A DNA stretch of 64,000 nt from Neomesorhizobium sp963726065. Lineage in GTDB: Bacteria; Pseudomonadota; Alphaproteobacteria; Rhizobiales; Rhizobiaceae. Positions within the stretch are counted from its first letter, which is position 1, and each line of letters starts with the position of its first letter. The translations under genes were made by a program, and so were the position numbers. Below are positions 63,959-64,000 of the stretch, in pieces. The notes beneath the pieces were generated by a model. The model was not told the DNA's origin and made no database searches. It worked only from the letters and a program-made list of their open reading frames with translations. Location: contig CAVSAU010000013.1 in NCBI GenBank assembly GCA_963726065.1, forward strand, positions 472,826 to 536,825, written 5' to 3'.

Positions 63959-64000
<42 letters not shown>

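Overview
The window is GC-rich chromosomal DNA from an alphaproteobacterium of the Rhizobiales, most probably Mesorhizobium or a close relative. The evidence is the gene content and order (lysA - small lipoprotein - argH divergent from tlpA; etfB-etfA with a nearby hbd; a HIG1-type mini membrane protein upstream of a PduO-type cobalamin adenosyltransferase), the lysine/alanine-rich H1-like protein, and palindromic intergenic repeats of a kind I associate with mesorhizobia. The genus was judged by eye and not by search.

Layout. 1-2.3 kb: lysA (cut by the window edge), a lipoprotein and argH on the minus strand. 2.4-16.5 kb: clean housekeeping genes: a TlpA thioredoxin, an unusual membrane cytochrome with four CxxCH motifs, hbd, etfA/etfB, a rhomboid protease, cobalamin adenosyltransferase, a BrkB-like membrane protein, EamA exporter, gluQ, AlkA glycosylase, HNH nuclease, DsbB and a YqaA-type protein. 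16.5-17.8 kb: a degenerate stretch with tandem palindromic repeats, a truncated YdeI/DUF1905 gene and a mini GcrA-like HTH protein. 17.9-20.5 kb: an FAD oxidase and a MATE exporter. 20.7-26.1 kb: a divergent catabolic cluster of unknown substrate (M81/MlrC peptidase, RidA; SDR, RpiR regulator, D-threonine-aldolase-like enzyme, NTF2-like protein).

26.1-42.4 kb is the most interesting region. It appears to encode a full route from tryptophan through kynurenine and anthranilate to anthraniloyl-CoA and on to beta-oxidation: formamidase (kynB), kynA, kynU, an anthranilate-CoA ligase, a fused anthraniloyl-CoA monooxygenase/reductase, an SDR, a MarR regulator, enoyl-CoA hydratase, acyl-CoA dehydrogenase, a branched-chain-type (Liv) ABC importer and a RidA protein. 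Overlapping palindromes lie between the divergent kynB and monooxygenase genes and probably form the MarR operator.

42.4-44.9 kb holds small hypothetical genes and an H1-like protein. 45.2-56.6 kb is one long minus-strand sugar operon: a carbohydrate ABC importer, two Gfo/Idh + TIM-barrel pairs, an aldo/keto reductase and a GH43 beta-xylosidase. A divergent LacI gene controls it, and two copies of the same 14-bp operator lie in the shared promoter region. 58.2-63.7 kb: a second LacI with a perfect palindrome upstream, gnd, a FrcK/uridine-kinase-like protein, a PAS-GGDEF cyclase and a lipoprotein D,D-carboxypeptidase. The window ends inside a tRNA-Arg(CCG).

Sequence quality. Many genes (lysA, argH, M81, SDR, RpiR, aldolase, livM/H/J, kynA, most of the sugar operon) carry several single-base indels each, while long stretches in between are clean. 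Conserved protein sequence resumes in another frame after each indel, so I read these as consensus errors and annotate the genes as full-span CDS with frameshifts.
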